Positions 1 through 7,759 are shown, numbered from the stretch's first letter. The stretch: 39,865 bases of DNA from Caldisericota bacterium (GCA_013151115.1 JAADIW010000065.1:1-39865), one strand, 5' to 3'. Notes: a model not told the origin generated them from the letters alone. Numbers and translations: made by a program.

Positions 1-118
1 CCAATACCCTGATGGACAAAGCCCCGGATTATAACCGGACCCGCCGAGTACGCCCCGTTTCGACGCCCGCGGGGAGGACAGCCCCGGCGTTGCCCCTCTT
101 CCCCGCGCGGACCCCCGT

Positions 119-1300
119 TCACGACAGCGCCTCGTCAAGGGCGCGTTCCAAGTCCGCGATGAGGTCGTCCGGGTCCTCCACCCCCACCGAGAGGCGCACC
201 AGGGAGTCGGAGATCCCGAGCGCCCGGCGCTCCTCCGGGGCGAAGGCGCAGAAAGAGGTGAAGGCGGACTGTTCCACCAGCGATTCCACCCCGCCGAAGC
301 TGGAGGCGAGGTAGGGGATGTGGAGGGCGTCGATGAACCTCCCCGTTTCCTCCGCGGTGGCCGCGAGCTCGAAGCTCACCACCCCGCCGAACCCCGTGAG
401 GTACCGCTTCGCCACCTCGTGATGGGGGTGGCAGGCGAGACCGGGGTACCAGACCCGCCTGACCTTGGGATGCGCTTCCAGGAAGCGGGCCACCGCCATG
501 GCGGTCTCGTTCTGCCGCCCGACCCGTAGCGCCAACGTCTTCATGCCGCGCAGGAGGAGGTAGGCCCCGTGGGGGTCGGGGATCCCGCCCAGGTACGCCT
601 GGGTCTCCTTGACGGCCCCGACCCGTTCCTCGTCCCCCACCACCGCCCCCGCCAGGAGGTCGTTGTGCCCGCCGAGGTACTTGGTGGCCGAGTGGACCAC
701 GAGGTCCACCCCGAACTTCAGCGGGCGCAGGTTGATCGGCGTGGCCATGGTGGAGTCCACGATCACCACGGCCCCACATGCCCGGCCGGCGGCCACGAGC
801 TCCTCCAAGTCGGGGACGTGCAGGTGCGGATTCGTGGGGACCTCGGCGAAGATCACCCGGGTGTTCCCCTTGACGTGCCGCTCCACCTCCCCCGGGGACC
901 AGCGTGGGATGAACCCCGTCTCCACCCCCAACCGCGGGAGGAAGCGGGAGGCGAACGTCCGGGTCTGCCAGTAACACTGGTCCACGAACAGGGCGTGATC
1001 GCCCCGGGAGAGGAAGGTCAACAGGCAGGTGGTGACGGCGGCCATGCCGCTCGCGAAGAGCAACGCCGCCTCGCCGCCCTCCAGGGCAGCGAGCTTCGCC
1101 TCGGCGGCCCGCTGCGTCGGGTTCCCGTAGCGACCGTAGGTAATCCGGGCGATCTCCCCCGCGTTGTAGGCCAGCCGCTCTCCCATGCTCCGGAACGGGT
1201 AGGTAGCGGTTTGGAAGATCGGGGTCGTCAGGGAGTGCTCGGGCTTCCGCCGCTCCTCCCCCCCGTGCACCGCCAACGTGGATGGACCGTTAAGGGACAT
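119..1300 (-). CDS. metB: Cystathionine gamma-synthase-like PLP enzyme (trans-sulfuration family)
   Basis: A cytosolic PLP enzyme of the Cys/Met metabolism family, likely joining an activated homoserine to cysteine (cystathionine) or sulfide. The 393-residue protein has the family's YGRYGNPT motif, the substrate-binding stretch ALLFASGMAA, the PLP-lysine motif HSATKYLGGHND and a C-terminal SFGGVESL. The region before YGRYGNPT and the DQCYWQTRTF segment look more like cystathionine gamma-synthases (including plant enzymes) than O-acetylhomoserine sulfhydrylases, which are longer. I start at the ATG at 1300, because AAGGAGG lies 5-6 bases before it; an in-frame upstream ATG at 1324 lacks such a site. 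The gene is divergent from the SAM-consuming polyamine operon, so methionine supply and SAM use meet at this locus. The acyl donor (acetyl, succinyl or phospho) cannot be read from the sequence. Confidence 0.85.
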   Translation of the reverse strand: MSLNGPSTLAVHGGEERRKPEHSLTTPIFQTATYPFRSMGERLAYNAGEIARITYGRYGNPTQRAAEAKLAALEGGEAALLFASGMAAVTTCLLTFLSRGDHALFVDQCYWQTRTFASRFLPRLGVETGFIPRWSPGEVERHVKGNTRVIFAEVPTNPHLHVPDLEELVAAGRACGAVVIVDSTMATPINLRPLKFGVDLVVHSATKYLGGHNDLLAGAVVGDEERVGAVKETQAYLGGIPDPHGAYLLLRGMKTLALRVGRQNETAMAVARFLEAHPKVRRVWYPGLACHPHHEVAKRYLTGFGGVVSFELAATAEETGRFIDALHIPYLASSFGGVESLVEQSAFTSFCAFAPEERRALGISDSLVRLSVGVEDPDDLIADLERALDEALS

Positions 1301-1408
1301 ACCGACCTCCTTCCCGTGGGACACCTCCGGGGTCCGAAGGGAGACGGGATCGCCCCGGGGATCGCGGAAGCAAAGGGGACAGTGGGACCGGGACCGCCGG
1401 CCCTGGGG

Positions 1409-1462
1409 TCAGGCTCCGCGGCGGGCACGCATTAAATATCGGCGAAGTACCTCAGGTCCCAT
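1409..1462 (-). CDS. Candidate leader peptide in the metB 5' region (17 aa)
   Basis: A 17-codon ORF (MGPEVLRRYLMRARRGA, stop TGA) begins about 4 nt after the transcription start predicted from the promoter at 1473-1501, so it would be nearly leaderless. It lies wholly inside the roughly 165-nt leader of the metB-like gene. I do not recognise the peptide. It may be chance in GC-rich DNA. Confidence 0.2.
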   Translation of the reverse strand: MGPEVLRRYLMRARRGA

Positions 1463-1472
1463 GTGAAGGTGC

Positions 1473-1501
1473 AGTATATGTCCCCCGCCCCCGCACGTCA
1501 A
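1473..1501 (-). promoter_or_regulatory. Sigma-70-type promoter for the metB-like gene
   Basis: On the minus strand TTGACG (1501-1496) is followed after exactly 17 bases by TATACT (1478-1473). This is one of the best housekeeping-type promoters in the window. The predicted start near 1466 leaves a leader of about 165 nt before the ATG at 1300. I recognise no known SAM, T-box or other methionine riboswitch in that leader. Confidence 0.7.
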
Positions 1502-1533
1502 CCGCGGCGGGCGCCACGGTCAGCATGGGCCGG

Positions 1534-1562
1534 CTGAAAGGGGATCGAAAATGGTTTATCCT
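1534..1562 (+). promoter_or_regulatory. Probable promoter of the polyamine operon
   Basis: CTGAAA (1534-1539), a 17-base spacer and TATCCT (1557-1562) match the housekeeping consensus at four of six positions each. The predicted start near 1569 is about 37 bases before the chosen bpsA start codon. It is back to back with the metB promoter, about 33 bp away. Confidence 0.45.
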
Positions 1563-1605
1563 TTGCCCCCTCCATCGGAGAGATCAAGGGACAGGAGGTG
1601 TGGCC

Positions 1606-2661
1606 TTGACGCTGAAGGAGATCGTGGAACGGGCGCGGAAGGGCGCGGCGGTACCCATCGTGGAACGCGACGTCGAACGGGCGCTCTCGGCCCTGCTCGC
1701 CTCCGAGGACATCTGGCGCGTGATCGACCTCTCCCAAGTGCCCGTGATGGCCCTGGTGCGGGTCCTCGCCGCCCTGAAGGACACGGGTCTCCTCGCCTGG
1801 GACGGGGGCAGGCTTGTCCTCACCCAACGCGGCAGGGAATTCGCGGCTTCCCTCGGGATCGGGCCGCGCCTCGAGCTGAAGTGTCCCCACTGCGGCGGCC
1901 GTGGGACGTTCCTGGGGCCGGTTGCTGATATCGCCGATAAGTTCAAGGACATCGCCCGCAACCGCCCCGAGGCCATCCAGGATTACGACCAGGGCTACGT
2001 CACCGAGGAGACCACCCTGCACCGGGTGGCGTTCATGTGGTCCCGGGGCGACCTCAAGGGGAAGGAGCTCATCGTCCTCGGCGACGACGACCTCGTTTCC
2101 ATCGCCGCCGCCCTCACCCGGGCCCCCAAGCGGGTGGTGGTCCTGGAGATCGACCGTCGCCTGGTGGACTTCATCCGCGACGTCGCCCGCGGGGAAGGCC
2201 TCCCCATCGAGGTGGCGCAGCACGACCTGCGGGAGCCGCTTCCGCCGGATATCGCGAGGGGCTTCGACGCGTTCTTCTGCGATCCCACCGAGTCCCTGCG
2301 GGGGTTCATGGTGTTCGCCGAGCGGGGGATCGCCGCGCTCAAGGGCCCGGGGGCCGCGGGGTACCTGGGCCTCACACACTGCGAGGCCTCTTACGGCAAA
2401 TGGCGCGAGATCCAGCGGTTCCTCCTCGAGGCGGGGGCGGTGATCGCCGAGCTCAGGGACGCGTTCCACGATTACGTGAACTGGCCTTACATAGACCACA
2501 TGCGCTCCTGGCCCCACCTCCCCGTGCACCGCATCCCCGGCAGGGAGGAGATCTGGTACCGCTCGGCCCTCATCCGGATCGAGGTCGTGGACGGTCCCCA
2601 CATCGAGGAGCGCCGCTACGAGGGCGACATCTTCTCGGACGAGGAAGCCGCCACCACGTAG
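1606..2661 (+). CDS. bpsA: Branched-chain polyamine synthase (N4-bis(aminopropyl)spermidine synthase)
   Basis: Predicted BpsA, which adds aminopropyl groups from decarboxylated SAM to the internal nitrogen of spermidine, giving branched polyamines typical of thermophiles. I start at TTG 1606, because AGGAGG ends 7 bases before it and the product is then 351 residues, the size I recall for the Thermococcus enzyme. The protein has an N-terminal winged-helix-like part (about 1-85), a possible zinc site CPHCGG (93-98), the BpsA-type GDDDL motif (159-163) in a Rossmann fold, and DPTES (226-230) where relatives have a DPPE-like motif. An in-frame ATG at 1525 would overlap the promoter and is disfavoured. 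It leads an operon with pdaD, speH, speE and speB, which supply spermidine and decarboxylated SAM. Family assignment is strong; the exact product is inferred. Confidence 0.88.
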   Translation: MTLKEIVERARKGAAVPIVERDVERALSALLASEDIWRVIDLSQVPVMALVRVLAALKDTGLLAWDGGRLVLTQRGREFAASLGIGPRLELKCPHCGGRGTFLGPVADIADKFKDIARNRPEAIQDYDQGYVTEETTLHRVAFMWSRGDLKGKELIVLGDDDLVSIAAALTRAPKRVVVLEIDRRLVDFIRDVARGEGLPIEVAQHDLREPLPPDIARGFDAFFCDPTESLRGFMVFAERGIAALKGPGAAGYLGLTHCEASYGKWREIQRFLLEAGAVIAELRDAFHDYVNWPYIDHMRSWPHLPVHRIPGREEIWYRSALIRIEVVDGPHIEERRYEGDIFSDEEAATT

Positions 2662-2694
2662 GCGGCGACGCGTGACGGGCGAGGAGCAGGGGAA

Positions 2695-3156
2695 ATGTGG
2701 GACCACACGAAGGTGACGAGGGCCGCGCTGGTGAGCGGAGCGGCGGAGGGGGGAACCGAGCTCAACGCCTTCGACAACGCCCTCCTCGCCGCGGGGATCG
2801 GCGACGTGAACCTGGTCAAGGTCTCGAGCATCCTCCCCCCACACGTGGCGTTCGCGGACGCCGCGCCCGAGCTCCCGCGGGGCGCGTTCGTGCCCGTCGT
2901 CTACGCGGAGAGGTCGTCCACCACCCCGGGCGAGACCATCGCCGTGGCGGTGGGGGCGGGGCGGGCCCCGGACGGCTTCGGGGTGGTGATGGAGGCGAGC
3001 GGCCGCACCGCGGCGGAGGCGGAGGCCGAGGTCCGGGCGAAGATCGAGGAGGCGTTCCGCGTGCGGTCCCTCGAGCTCACGGATGTGCGGATCACGGCCG
3101 CGGAACACCGCGTGGAACGATGCGGTTGTGTGGTCGCCGCCTGCGTTTTCTTCTAA
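2695..3156 (+). CDS. pdaD: Pyruvoyl-dependent arginine decarboxylase
   Basis: Converts arginine to agmatine, the first step of polyamine synthesis from arginine. The 153-residue proenzyme carries the self-cleavage motif KVSSILPP, at about residues 42-49; family members cleave between the two serines, turning the second into the pyruvoyl cofactor and leaving small beta and larger alpha chains. The N-terminal ALVSGAAEGGTELNAFD stretch and the VVYAERSSTTPGETIA segment are also typical. The length fits the archaeal and bacterial PvlArgDC family. It begins 33 bases after bpsA, behind GAGGAGCAGGGGAA. Placed with speH and speB, arginine rather than histidine or aspartate is the likely substrate. Confidence 0.92.
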   Translation: MWDHTKVTRAALVSGAAEGGTELNAFDNALLAAGIGDVNLVKVSSILPPHVAFADAAPELPRGAFVPVVYAERSSTTPGETIAVAVGAGRAPDGFGVVMEASGRTAAEAEAEVRAKIEEAFRVRSLELTDVRITAAEHRVERCGCVVAACVFF

Positions 3157-3190
3157 AATAATTTTCGTGAACAGGCCACTATACCCGGGA

Positions 3191-3257
3191 GGTGGCGCGG
3201 CCCTCTGGGAACCCCCTACAGATTCCCAGCGGGCCGTTTGTGTGCGCCCAAAACACC
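3191..3257 (+). promoter_or_regulatory. Structured RNA element before speH
   Basis: The 118-base gap between pdaD and speH can fold into a long interrupted hairpin. From inside out the pairs are CTGGGAA/TTCCCAG (3205-3211 with 3223-3229), a single T/C mismatch, GGCCC/GGGCC (3199-3203 with 3231-3235), GCGC/GCGC (3195-3198 with 3244-3247) and GGTG/CACC (3191-3194 with 3254-3257). The stem ends just before the GGGAGGAGG ribosome site of speH. The C-rich apical loop could also pair with that site. It is not a simple terminator, since only GTTTGTGT follows the inner stem. A role in tuning speH is inference. Confidence 0.45.
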
Positions 3258-3274
3258 CGGGGGAGGAGGTGAGA

Positions 3275-3625
3275 ATGAAGGCACTCGGGAGGCACTTGGT
3301 GGTCGAAATGTGGGGGTGCAAAGCCAACCTGAACGAGCCGGAGAGGATCCGGGAGGCCCTTGCGGAGGCCGTGGAGCGGGCCCAGGCCACCAACCTGGGC
3401 GTCCACGTGCACTCCTTCAACCCCCACGGGGTCTCCGGGGTCGCCGTGATCGCCGAATCGCACATCTCCATCCATACCTGGCCGGAGCTCGGGTACGTGG
3501 CGCTCGACGTCTTCACCTGCGGGGACCGGGCGATCCCCGAGGCGGCCCTAGAGGTACTGAAGGACCTCTTCCGGCCCCAGCACATGGAGGTGCTGGAGAT
3601 CAAGCGGGGCTTGCGTCCCGAGTGA
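3275..3625 (+). CDS. speH: S-adenosylmethionine decarboxylase proenzyme
   Basis: Makes decarboxylated SAM, the aminopropyl donor for SpeE and BpsA. The 116-residue proenzyme is the short bacterial/archaeal SpeH type. It has the ESHISIHTWPE motif (cleavage before the second residue, the Ser that becomes the pyruvoyl group, with the nearby His) and the catalytic-Cys segment DVFTCG. The start at ATG 3275 has GGGAGGAGG a few bases upstream. The longer in-frame reading from 3083 overlaps the end of pdaD and is rejected. A structured intergenic RNA precedes it, and speE follows after 3 bases. Confidence 0.93.
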   Translation: MKALGRHLVVEMWGCKANLNEPERIREALAEAVERAQATNLGVHVHSFNPHGVSGVAVIAESHISIHTWPELGYVALDVFTCGDRAIPEAALEVLKDLFRPQHMEVLEIKRGLRPE

Positions 3626-3628
3626 GTT

Positions 3629-4513
3629 ATGAGTAGCGGGGGAAGACGCGATGACTGGCTGAGCGAGCGGCAAACGGAAGGGGTCGAGCTCTCCTTCCGG
3701 GTAAGACGCTGGCTGGTCAGGAAAACCACCGCCTACCAGCGCCTGGAGCTCGCCGAGACCGAGGATCTCGGCCGGGTCTTGGCGCTGGACGGGAAAATTA
3801 TGCTTTCGGAGCGGGATGAAGCCTTCTACCACGAGATGCTCGTGCACCCCGCGCTGCTCGCTCACCCGGAGCCCCGGAAGGTCCTCATCGTGGGCGGTGG
3901 GGATGGGGGGACCATGCGCGAGGTCCTGCGCCACCCCACGGTGGAGGAGGTATGCCTCGTTGAGATCGACGGCGAGGTGATCGCGGCCGCCAAGGAGCAC
4001 CTCCCGAGCGTCCATCGGGGTTCGTTCTCCGACCCCCGGGCCCGGGTGGAGATCGCCCCCGGGGAGGAGTTCATCGCGGAACACCCGGGCGAGTTCGACG
4101 CGGTGATCGTCGATTCCACCGATCCGGTCGGCCCCGGGGCGGCGCTGTTCACCGAGGGGTTCTTCCGCGGTGCCCGGGAGGCCCTCGCCCCGGGGGGCGT
4201 CTTCGCCATGCAAGCGGGGACCCCCTTTTACTGGGGGGAGGAGCTCGCCGGGATCCTCATGAAGGTGAGGAGATTCTTTCCGTGTGTGCGGCTCTATCTC
4301 GGTCACGTCCCCGTCTACCCCTCGGGGATGTGGGCGTACGTGATCGCCAGCGAACGTGATCTCACGGCGGAAGGAGAGAACTTCGACGGCCGTTTCCGCG
4401 AGCGGGGGCTGGAGACGGTCTACTTCACCCCGGCCCTCGGCCGGGCGGCGTTCGTGCTCCCCAGGTTCGTGGAGGAGATCGTCGACCGGGCCCTCAGGGC
4501 CCAGCCCGCATGA
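3629..4513 (+). CDS. speE: Spermidine synthase / agmatine aminopropyltransferase
   Basis: Transfers the aminopropyl group of decarboxylated SAM to a diamine or to agmatine. The 294-residue protein has the N-terminal beta domain (ALDGKIMLSERDEAFYHEML) and a Rossmann fold with GGGDGG, EIDGEV and the catalytic-Asp motif VDSTDPVGP, then GVFAMQAGTPFY. In thermophiles with a pyruvoyl arginine decarboxylase and SpeB, the enzyme often acts on agmatine, giving N1-aminopropylagmatine, which SpeB then converts to spermidine. That route fits this operon, but putrescine cannot be excluded from sequence. It overlaps speB by 4 bp (ATGA). Confidence 0.92.
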   Translation: MSSGGRRDDWLSERQTEGVELSFRVRRWLVRKTTAYQRLELAETEDLGRVLALDGKIMLSERDEAFYHEMLVHPALLAHPEPRKVLIVGGGDGGTMREVLRHPTVEEVCLVEIDGEVIAAAKEHLPSVHRGSFSDPRARVEIAPGEEFIAEHPGEFDAVIVDSTDPVGPGAALFTEGFFRGAREALAPGGVFAMQAGTPFYWGEELAGILMKVRRFFPCVRLYLGHVPVYPSGMWAYVIASERDLTAEGENFDGRFRERGLETVYFTPALGRAAFVLPRFVEEIVDRALRAQPA

Positions 4514-5325
4514 AACCCCGCCCCCTCCGCTTCCTCTCCGCCGATTACCCCCTCGAGGACAGCCGCGTCGTGATCCTGGGGGTGCCGCTGGAGCGCACCG
4601 TCACCTTCCGCGGGGGCCCGGCCCAGGCCCCGAGCGCCATCCGCTACGCCTCCTGGTCGCTGGAGTCCTTCTCCGCCATCTCCCGGAGGGATCTCTCCGG
4701 GGTCGGCCTCTGCGACCTCGGGGACCTCGATACCGAGCGGTCGCTGGGGGAGATCCTGGGGACGCTGGAGGAGGAGATTTCCGGCCTCGTGCGCGCGGGA
4801 AAGCGCCCGGTGGTGTTGGGGGGTGAACACACCGTCACCCTGGGGTGCGTCCGTGGGGCCAAGGCCGCGTTGGGCAAACTCCAGCTCCTCGTCCTCGACG
4901 CCCACTCCGACCTCCGGGACGAGTACCTGGGCGAACGGATCTCCCACGCCACCGTGGCCCGCCGCGCGGGCGAGGCCGTGGATGGGCTCCTCATCGTGGG
5001 GGCCCGGTCCTTCGTCGGCCCGGAGCTCTCCGAGCCCTTCTTCATCCCGCTGGACGAGCTCCCCCGCGCGCTCGATAAGGGCCTCCCGGTGTGGCTCTCC
5101 CTGGATCTCGACGTCCTAGACCCCTCCCTCTGCCCCGGGGTGACCAACCCCGAGCCCGGCGGCCTTTCCTATCACGAGGTCATCGGGGCCTTCCGGGCCC
5201 TGCGGGATTTCGAGGTGGTGGGGCTGGACCTCGTGGAGCTCGCCCCCCCGTTCGATCCCTCCGGGGTCTCGGCCATCACCGCCGCCAAGCTCCTCATCGA
5301 GGCGATCCTCGCCCTCTGGGGATGA
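4510..5325 (+). CDS. speB: Agmatinase / aminopropylagmatinase
   Basis: A ureohydrolase that removes urea from agmatine (giving putrescine) or from N1-aminopropylagmatine (giving spermidine). The 271-residue protein has the binuclear manganese motifs in order: GGEHTVTLG, DAHSDLRDEY, SHATVARR and SLDLDVLDP followed by GVTNPEPGG, with the C-terminal LDLVELAPPFD. All expected metal-ligand Asp and His positions appear to be present. The start overlaps the end of speE, and its own stop overlaps the start of truD, so the three are translationally coupled. Substrate preference is open; with speE and bpsA next door the aminopropylagmatine route is plausible. Confidence 0.9.
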   Translation: MKPRPLRFLSADYPLEDSRVVILGVPLERTVTFRGGPAQAPSAIRYASWSLESFSAISRRDLSGVGLCDLGDLDTERSLGEILGTLEEEISGLVRAGKRPVVLGGEHTVTLGCVRGAKAALGKLQLLVLDAHSDLRDEYLGERISHATVARRAGEAVDGLLIVGARSFVGPELSEPFFIPLDELPRALDKGLPVWLSLDLDVLDPSLCPGVTNPEPGGLSYHEVIGAFRALRDFEVVGLDLVELAPPFDPSGVSAITAAKLLIEAILALWG

Positions 5326-6491
5326 GGCTGAAGGCACGCCCGGAGGATTTCCGGGTGGAAGAACTCATCGAGCTCCCCAAGGGCCCGGGCCAGTATACCT
5401 ACCTCCGCGTGGAGAAGCGGGGCATCCCCACCATGGCCGCCCAGGTCCTCCTGGCGCGGGCCCTCGGGGTCTCCCCCCGGGAGGTGTTCTTCCCCGCCCT
5501 CAAGGACGCCCACGCGGTGGCGATCCAATACGCCAGCGTGGTGGGGAGGAGGGTGGAATCGGTGGAGCTCCCCGGCATCCGGGCGGAGGCGGCGGGCGAG
5601 GGGCCACGGCGGCTCTCCACGGGCGACCTGCGTGGGAACCGCTTCCGGCTCGTGGTCCGCGACCTCGGCGACGAGGCCGAAGGGCTCGCGGAGGAGCTCC
5701 TCCGGCTGGGAGCGGAGGGGTTCCCCAACTACTTCGACGAGCAGCGGTTCGGCTCCCTGGGGAAGGCGGGCTCCCCGGGGAAGGCGGTGTTGGCCCGGGA
5801 CGCCGAGGCCGCGGTGCGGTTCTATCTGGCCGAGGAGTTATTCGGCGATCCGGAGGAGGTGCGGCGCTTCAAGGCACTGGCCCGGGAACATTGGGGCGAG
5901 TGGGGGTTCCTCTTGGAGCGGGCGCCCAAACCCTCCAACTTCCGCAGCGTCCTCACATTCCTGAGGGACCATCCCGGGGCTTACCGGAAGGCGTTGAACC
6001 TCATCCCCCCGCGCCTCCTCTCCCTCTTCCTCTCCGCGTACCAGTCGCTCCTGTGGAACCGGATCCTCGGTCGCTGGATCTCCCGGAAATTCGCGGATGC
6101 GACGGTCGTGGAGATCGCCGGGGAGGGGCTCCCCGTGCCCGTCTCCGTGCCGCGTGAGATCACGCCCCGCTTGAGGCGCGAACGGCTGGCGCTTCCCCAC
6201 GTCCGGGCGCGGTACCGGGGCGAGTGGGACGGGATCGCCCGGGAGGTCCTGGCCGAGGAGGGGATAACCTTCCGGGACCTGAAGGCGCGGATCGTGGAAC
6301 GGGCGTATCTCTCGAAGGCGGAGCGGCCGATCTGGTGTTTCCCGAGGGGGATCGAGGTGGGGGAACCCCGTGGTGACGAGCTCTTCCCCGGCAAGAGGGC
6401 CCTGGAGGTCTCGTTCTCCCTCCCCCCCGGTTCCTACGCCACCCTGCTCGTCCGCTGCGCCCACGTCCGCGCCCTGCGCCCCCGCGGCTAG
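5322..6491 (+). CDS. truD: tRNA pseudouridine(13) synthase TruD
   Basis: Isomerises uridine 13 of certain tRNAs to pseudouridine. The 389-residue protein has the TruD features: the N-terminal PEDFRVEE motif, the catalytic aspartate in LKDAHAVAIQYAS, NYFDEQRFGS, and the YQSLLWNRIL and GNRFRLVVRDL segments of the insertion domain. The start ATG 5322 overlaps the speB stop (ATGA), so it belongs to the polyamine transcript, although no functional link is obvious. An in-frame upstream reading from 5091 lies inside speB and is rejected. The stop TAG shares the palindrome CTAG with the stop of the opposing isomerase gene. Confidence 0.92.
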   Translation: MRLKARPEDFRVEELIELPKGPGQYTYLRVEKRGIPTMAAQVLLARALGVSPREVFFPALKDAHAVAIQYASVVGRRVESVELPGIRAEAAGEGPRRLSTGDLRGNRFRLVVRDLGDEAEGLAEELLRLGAEGFPNYFDEQRFGSLGKAGSPGKAVLARDAEAAVRFYLAEELFGDPEEVRRFKALAREHWGEWGFLLERAPKPSNFRSVLTFLRDHPGAYRKALNLIPPRLLSLFLSAYQSLLWNRILGRWISRKFADATVVEIAGEGLPVPVSVPREITPRLRRERLALPHVRARYRGEWDGIAREVLAEEGITFRDLKARIVERAYLSKAERPIWCFPRGIEVGEPRGDELFPGKRALEVSFSLPPGSYATLLVRCAHVRALRPRG

Positions 6492-6946
6492 CCCCCGGGC
6501 GAGCGGTATACGCGCTCGACCTCCTCCAACCTCCGGATGTTACGGAGGTCGAACTCGTCCGTCCCGTAAGGGGTCGAAAACCAGGCGTCGAGGATCTCCC
6601 GGGCCACTGGGATCGAGGTGAGGCGGAGGCTCATCACCAGGACGTTGGCGTGGTTCCACCGCCTGGCCCCCCGGGCGGTCTCGGCGTCCACACACAGGGC
6701 GGCCCGGATCCCGGGGACCTTGTTGGCGACGATGCAAACCCCCGTGCCGGTCCAACAGAAGAGGATCCCCTCGTCACAGCGTCCCCGGGCCACGGCCTCC
6801 GCCGCCCGTCGCCCCACCTCCGCCCACTCGAGGTCCTCCCCGGCCAACGGCCCGAAAGGCTCCACCTCGTGGCCCCGACGCCGGAGCTCGTCGATCACGA
6901 AATCGGTGAGATCCGTGCGCTCGTCGCTCCCCACCGCGATCCTCAT
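6488..6946 (-). CDS. RpiB/LacA/LacB-family sugar-phosphate isomerase, divergent
   Basis: The 152-residue protein is of the RpiB/LacAB fold that interconverts aldose and ketose phosphates. It keeps the ANKVPGIRAALC core, the glycine-rich loop in variant form (CWTGTG where RpiB has CGTGIG) and ANVLVMSLRL (RpiB: NxANVLALGxR). It differs at the start, where the usual GSDHAG is GSDERT, removing the histidine near the substrate. The usual ARRHNDAN reads ARRWNHAN. It therefore belongs to a divergent subgroup whose sugar phosphate is unknown. The start ATG 6946 has AAAGGGGG upstream. It is the last gene of the transporter cluster, 29 bases after the phosphatase. Confidence 0.8.
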   Translation of the reverse strand: MRIAVGSDERTDLTDFVIDELRRRGHEVEPFGPLAGEDLEWAEVGRRAAEAVARGRCDEGILFCWTGTGVCIVANKVPGIRAALCVDAETARGARRWNHANVLVMSLRLTSIPVAREILDAWFSTPYGTDEFDLRNIRRLEEVERVYRSPGG

Positions 6947-6975
6947 CGTCGCCCCCTTTCCGAACGCCGGCCGGT

Positions 6976-7755
6976 TCACGGGGGAAGCAACCCGGGGAGC
7001 TCGGCGACGGAGGAGATCACGAGATCGGCGGCACGGCGGAGCTCGGGCGGCCCGTGGGCCATGGCCACCCCTGTGCCGGCGTAACGCACCATCTCGAGGT
7101 CGTTCAGTTGATCCCCCACCGCCACCACCCCCCGCGGAGGGATGCCCAGACGCTCGCACAGCCAGCGGAGGGCCGCCCCCTTGGATGCCCCGGGGGGCAG
7201 GACCTCCAGGTAATCCACCTCCGAGCGCACCACCGTGATCCCGGGCATCCCCCGCTCGAGCTCCGCTTGGAGAGCGGCCAGGACCCCGGGCTCGCCGAGC
7301 AGGAGGAGCTTGAGCGGCGAAAAGTCCAGGAAAGCTATGAGATCGCCCACCTCCCGGGCGGGGAGTTTTTCCTTCCTCTGGAACCTGGCCACGCGGGGCG
7401 TGATCCGCTCCACGTAAAGGGTGGGATCGCACATATCCCGGTAGACCTCCACGTCAACCGGGAAAGCCCGCGCGATCCGGAGCGCCGCCCGGGCCTCCTC
7501 CGCCGCCAGGCGCCGCTCGTGGAGGGCCCTGCCCGTGAGGAAATCGTACACCACCGCGCCGTTGTAGAGGATCACGGGGACGGTGATCCCCAGGGCCATC
7601 ACGAAGGGGGCCGCTGAGGCGCGTGACCTCCCGGTGGCGACGGTGATGGGGTACCGCCGCGAGAGCTTCCCCAGGGCGGCATGGGTGTCCGGGGATAGGC
7701 GATGGTCCCGATCGAGCAAGGTCCCATCGAGATCGAACACGAGCAGCCGCCGCAC
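6976..7755 (-). CDS. Cof-type HAD-superfamily phosphatase
   Basis: A 259-residue HAD hydrolase with the nucleophile motif DLDGTLLD near the N-terminus, motif II in TVATGRS, the lysine in GASKGAAL and the C-terminal metal motif GDQLNDLEM. It has the large C2b cap of the Cof/YidA/SPP group, enzymes that usually dephosphorylate sugar phosphates or cofactors such as FMN and PLP. The start GTG 7755 lies 4 bases after the ATPase stop with GGGAG upstream, giving a start close to motif I. Its place between a transporter and an RpiB-like isomerase suggests a sugar phosphate, but the substrate is not determined. Confidence 0.85.
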   Translation of the reverse strand: MRRLLVFDLDGTLLDRDHRLSPDTHAALGKLSRRYPITVATGRSRASAAPFVMALGITVPVILYNGAVVYDFLTGRALHERRLAAEEARAALRIARAFPVDVEVYRDMCDPTLYVERITPRVARFQRKEKLPAREVGDLIAFLDFSPLKLLLLGEPGVLAALQAELERGMPGITVVRSEVDYLEVLPPGASKGAALRWLCERLGIPPRGVVAVGDQLNDLEMVRYAGTGVAMAHGPPELRRAADLVISSVAELPGLLPP

Positions 7756-7759
7756 GGGA

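Noticed and set aside
28..33. TATAAT on the minus strand near the left edge, and loose inverted repeats at 61-118.
   Set aside because: There is no -35 at a proper distance, and the gene it would drive lies outside the window. The inverted repeat has a long loop and no T-tract.
1301..1466. SAM or T-box riboswitch in the metB leader.
   Set aside because: None of the conserved SAM-I, SAM-II or T-box sequence blocks could be found by eye.
1498..3729. Minus-strand open frame of over 700 codons opposite bpsA and pdaD.
   Set aside because: The polyamine genes on the plus strand have full motifs; the antisense frame has none.
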